NCBI GenBank assembly: GCA_946614685.1
Contig: CAMOHF010000072.1
Location: 1-6,091, forward strand
Length of the DNA: 6,091 bases
Source: an uncultured Clostridia bacterium
GTDB lineage: Bacteria; Bacillota; Clostridia; Lachnospirales; Lachnospiraceae
Direction of reading: 5' to 3'
Below, piece by piece: positions 4,304 through 6,091 of the stretch; position 1 is the first letter of the stretch, and each line of letters opens with the position of its first letter. A model generated the notes under the pieces. The model was not told where the DNA came from and made no database searches. It saw only the letters and a program-made list of their open reading frames with translations. The translations under genes were made by a program, and so were the position numbers.

Positions 4304-6091
4304 TTACAAATTCTTTCTTCTCTTTGACAGTACGAAGAAGAGTGAACATCCGAGCAGCGCCAGAAGTGCTGCGATTCCGCCGATGATAAACGGCATATAG
4401 TTTCTCTTCTCGCCAAAGGTAAATCTGATGGTCTGTGTCGACTCATTGCCCGCCTCATCCCGTGCGGTCATGGTGAGCACATAGTCGCCCTTCTGATCTA
4501 CGGTGAGATTCACCACGTCATCCTTGATATCCACAGCCTTGCCGTTTAAGGTTACCGACGTCAGCGTGTCCTCATCGAGCTGAAGTGAGATACCGATATT
4601 GTAGACCTCGTTCTTGATCTCTCCGTCCTCCACGCCTGTCACGATGAAGGTCGGCGCCTTGGTGTCCAGGATGAATTCGATGGTTCGCTCTGTTTTATGT
4701 CCGAGCTCGTCCACCGCCGTGATGAGCAGTGTGTAGGAGCCGTCCTCGATGGTTGAGGAACCGTCGTATTCACGACCGTTTAAATAGATATGCGTCTCAC
4801 ATACCGTAAGATCATTCACCAGATCTTCCACATCATAGTCCCAGAAGAACTCATTTACAACCTTGTCATCATACTCCGAAAGATCGATGATCTCGGGATC
4901 TGTTTTGTCTATGGTGAAATGTACACTGTCGGAAGTTCTGTTACCCGCACCGTCCGTAGCCGTCACGGTGATATCATAGATACCGTCTTCCGTGATCAGC
5001 TGGCTGATCACCGTCGGGTTCGCAGACTGTGCCACAAAGCCGATGGGTACTGTCTCCTTGGTTCCGTCGATCTTGGTGCGTGTTGCATTTACCTCGACTC
5101 TCTTTGATACATAGAAGTCGTCGGTGATCTCTGCCCCGAAATCCACATCCTTATCTGTCAGCATGTAGTTTCCGATCGCGCGCATCGTAAGCTTCGGTGC
5201 ATCCCTGTCAATGGTGATGCTAGATGAAGTCTGCGCCGTGTGTCCGACCTTGTCTCTTGCGGTAAACTCAATTCTGTAGACACCCGTCTGTGAAATCAGC
5301 TCCGACACATTGGTATTTCTTGATGTCGGTTTGTAATCGATGGTCTTGTACAGACTTTCGCCCGCACCGTCTCCGGCCTTTCTGTAAATGGTGACCGTAC
5401 CGCTCGCATCCCACCAGAAAGCCTCTTCCATAGAGAAGGTGAGCGTCGTGGCAGATGCACTGACACCTCCGATAGCGCCGCCGTTGATGGTAAGTTTCGG
5501 TGCCGTTCTGTCTAAGCGGAAGTTCACGGTTCTTGTGCCGGAACGGTTACCCGCCATATCCACTGCGAACACATCAATGCTGTACTCCGCTTCCTCGGAG
5601 AAACTGTAGGTTCTGTTGTTTGATACTTTGTTGTATCCGGATACCGTCGGTGACTGATCCGGACGCTTGGTTGTGATCTTGACATTCAAGTCATCGTTAT
5701 CTACTGCAATGGCATCATTCGCACCCGCAAAGATCCGCACATCGCCGGTGAACTCCTGCGCCGGGGTTCCGTCGCCGAAATTAAGATATCCGTTCGCCGT
5801 GGTGGTGATCGTCGGCGCACCCTTGTCAATCACAAAGGTTACGCTCTTTTCATCCGCTGCGTTGCCCGCTTTATCCACCGCCGAGATCTTCACATTGTGT
5901 GTGCCTTCAGAAAAGTCTGCGGTATTGATCCACTTCTTCTCTCCGGCCTTGCCCCACTTCTTGGTAAATGTGATAGGGTTGCCGTTATCCGTAACGGTAA
6001 CCGTCCGGATATCCTTCTCCGTGTAGGTAAATTCCATGGATACATTTCCGCGGTAGTAGTAATCTCTTGCCGTACCGTCGAAATTGGTGGA
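4304..6091 (-). CDS. Large cell-surface protein with tandem Ig-like repeats and C-terminal membrane anchor (5' end outside window)
   Basis: Partial gene: 595 residues are visible, and the frame stays open to the window edge without a stop. The ATG at 6037 is therefore internal, and the signal peptide is not seen. At least six tandem Ig-like modules of about 80-105 residues are present. Each ends in a signature such as YDITVTATDGAGN followed by FTIDKTDP, and the linkers recur as DKGAP, DRTAP, DRDAP, DKTDP and DTKAP. This pattern is common in bacterial extracellular stalk and adhesin proteins. Residues 565-589 form one hydrophobic helix (PFIIGGIAALLALLGCSLFF) followed by SKRRKNL. This predicts an outside repeat region, a single membrane pass and a tiny basic cytosolic tail. 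No LPxTG sortase motif precedes the helix. The gene precedes a PP2C phosphatase by 21 bases, probably in one transcript. The binding partner is unknown. Confidence 0.88.
   Translation of the reverse strand, partial: STNFDGTARDYYYRGNVSMEFTYTEKDIRTVTVTDNGNPITFTKKWGKAGEKKWINTADFSEGTHNVKISAVDKAGNAADEKSVTFVIDKGAPTITTTANGYLNFGDGTPAQEFTGDVRIFAGANDAIAVDNDDLNVKITTKRPDQSPTVSGYNKVSNNRTYSFSEEAEYSIDVFAVDMAGNRSGTRTVNFRLDRTAPKLTINGGAIGGVSASATTLTFSMEEAFWWDASGTVTIYRKAGDGAGESLYKTIDYKPTSRNTNVSELISQTGVYRIEFTARDKVGHTAQTSSSITIDRDAPKLTMRAIGNYMLTDKDVDFGAEITDDFYVSKRVEVNATRTKIDGTKETVPIGFVAQSANPTVISQLITEDGIYDITVTATDGAGNRTSDSVHFTIDKTDPEIIDLSEYDDKVVNEFFWDYDVEDLVNDLTVCETHIYLNGREYDGSSTIEDGSYTLLITAVDELGHKTERTIEFILDTKAPTFIVTGVEDGEIKNEVYNIGISLQLDEDTLTSVTLNGKAVDIKDDVVNLTVDQKGDYVLTMTARDEAGNESTQTIRFTFGEKRNYMPFIIGGIAALLALLGCSLFFVLSKRRKNL
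4325..4399 (-). other. C-terminal transmembrane anchor of the Ig-repeat protein
   Basis: Twenty-five codons encode an uninterrupted hydrophobic segment that starts after EKRN and ends at SKRRKNL. The cluster of positive charges on the C-terminal side fits the positive-inside rule, with the repeats outside the cell. This is an integral membrane anchor, not a sortase substrate. Confidence 0.85.
4403..6091 (-). repeat. Six tandem Ig-like protein repeats (diverged at DNA level)
   Basis: Approximate module blocks are 6091-5819 (cut by the window), 5818-5504, 5503-5201, 5200-4901, 4900-4658 and 4657-4403, placed by the recurring Ala/Asp-Pro linker. Shared core positions are G-x-Y near the start of the last strands, an A-x-D-x-x-G-(N/H) turn, and F-x-(I/L)-D-(K/R/T) at the end. 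The modules are clearly related in protein but not obviously identical in DNA. This suggests old duplication rather than recent expansion or ongoing slippage. Confidence 0.8.

Noticed and set aside
4304..4410. Sortase LPxTG anchor on the Ig-repeat protein
   Set aside because: The residues before the hydrophobic helix read FTFGEKRNY, with no LPxTG-like motif, so a simple membrane anchor is the better call.
4171..4458. 95-codon minus-strand frame across the Ig-protein/PP2C junction
   Set aside because: It overlaps both clearly coding genes out of frame. Its protein has no recognisable domain.
4304..6037. ATG at 6037 as the real start of the Ig-repeat protein
   Set aside because: The frame continues upstream to the window edge for 18 codons with no stop and repeat-like sequence. 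There is no signal peptide after the ATG and no ribosome binding site before it.

Overview
The window reads as chromosomal DNA from an anaerobic Firmicute of the class Clostridia, plausibly Lachnospiraceae. The decisive marker is the SCIFF peptide scfA next to its radical SAM maturase scfB, a pair that is almost a signature of Clostridia. Strong AGGAGG-type ribosome binding sites, roughly balanced base composition and closely packed genes fit this. The family-level placement is inference. All seven genes lie on the minus strand, so transcription runs from the high coordinates to the low ones. There is no gene-free stretch above 300 bases; the longest gap is about 90 bases between scfA and scfB. 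I see no mobile element, CRISPR array, tRNA or rRNA.

In transcription order, 6091-4304 is the 3' part of a large surface protein. It has at least six tandem Ig-like repeats, a C-terminal membrane helix and a short basic tail; its N-terminus lies outside the window. After a 21-base gap comes a PP2C-type protein phosphatase (4282-3545), then a HAD-superfamily phosphatase (3544-2882), a PII-like small signalling protein (2880-2542) and a CPA2-type cation/proton antiporter (2539-1343). From the phosphatase onward, stop and start codons are separated by 0, 1 and 2 bases, which strongly suggests one translationally coupled operon. The pairing of a PII-like protein with an antiporter that lacks its own cytosolic regulatory domain is the least familiar part of the window. 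By analogy with other PII-family/transporter pairs, the small protein may regulate the antiporter.

A new promoter with an extended -10 element sits at the 3' end of the antiporter gene. It drives scfA (1292-1143), the 49-residue six-cysteine precursor. A stable hairpin with a UUCG loop follows, and then scfB (1052 to beyond position 1), the maturase. The hairpin probably lets the cell make more precursor than enzyme. ScfB should use its N-terminal RRE to bind the ScfA leader and its radical SAM and SPASM clusters to make a thioether bridge. The C-terminal ~100 residues of ScfB are cut off by the window edge.

The RiPP pair is a known family, although its biological role is still unclear. The antiporter/PII-like/HAD/PP2C/Ig-repeat operon is described here from sequence motifs only.
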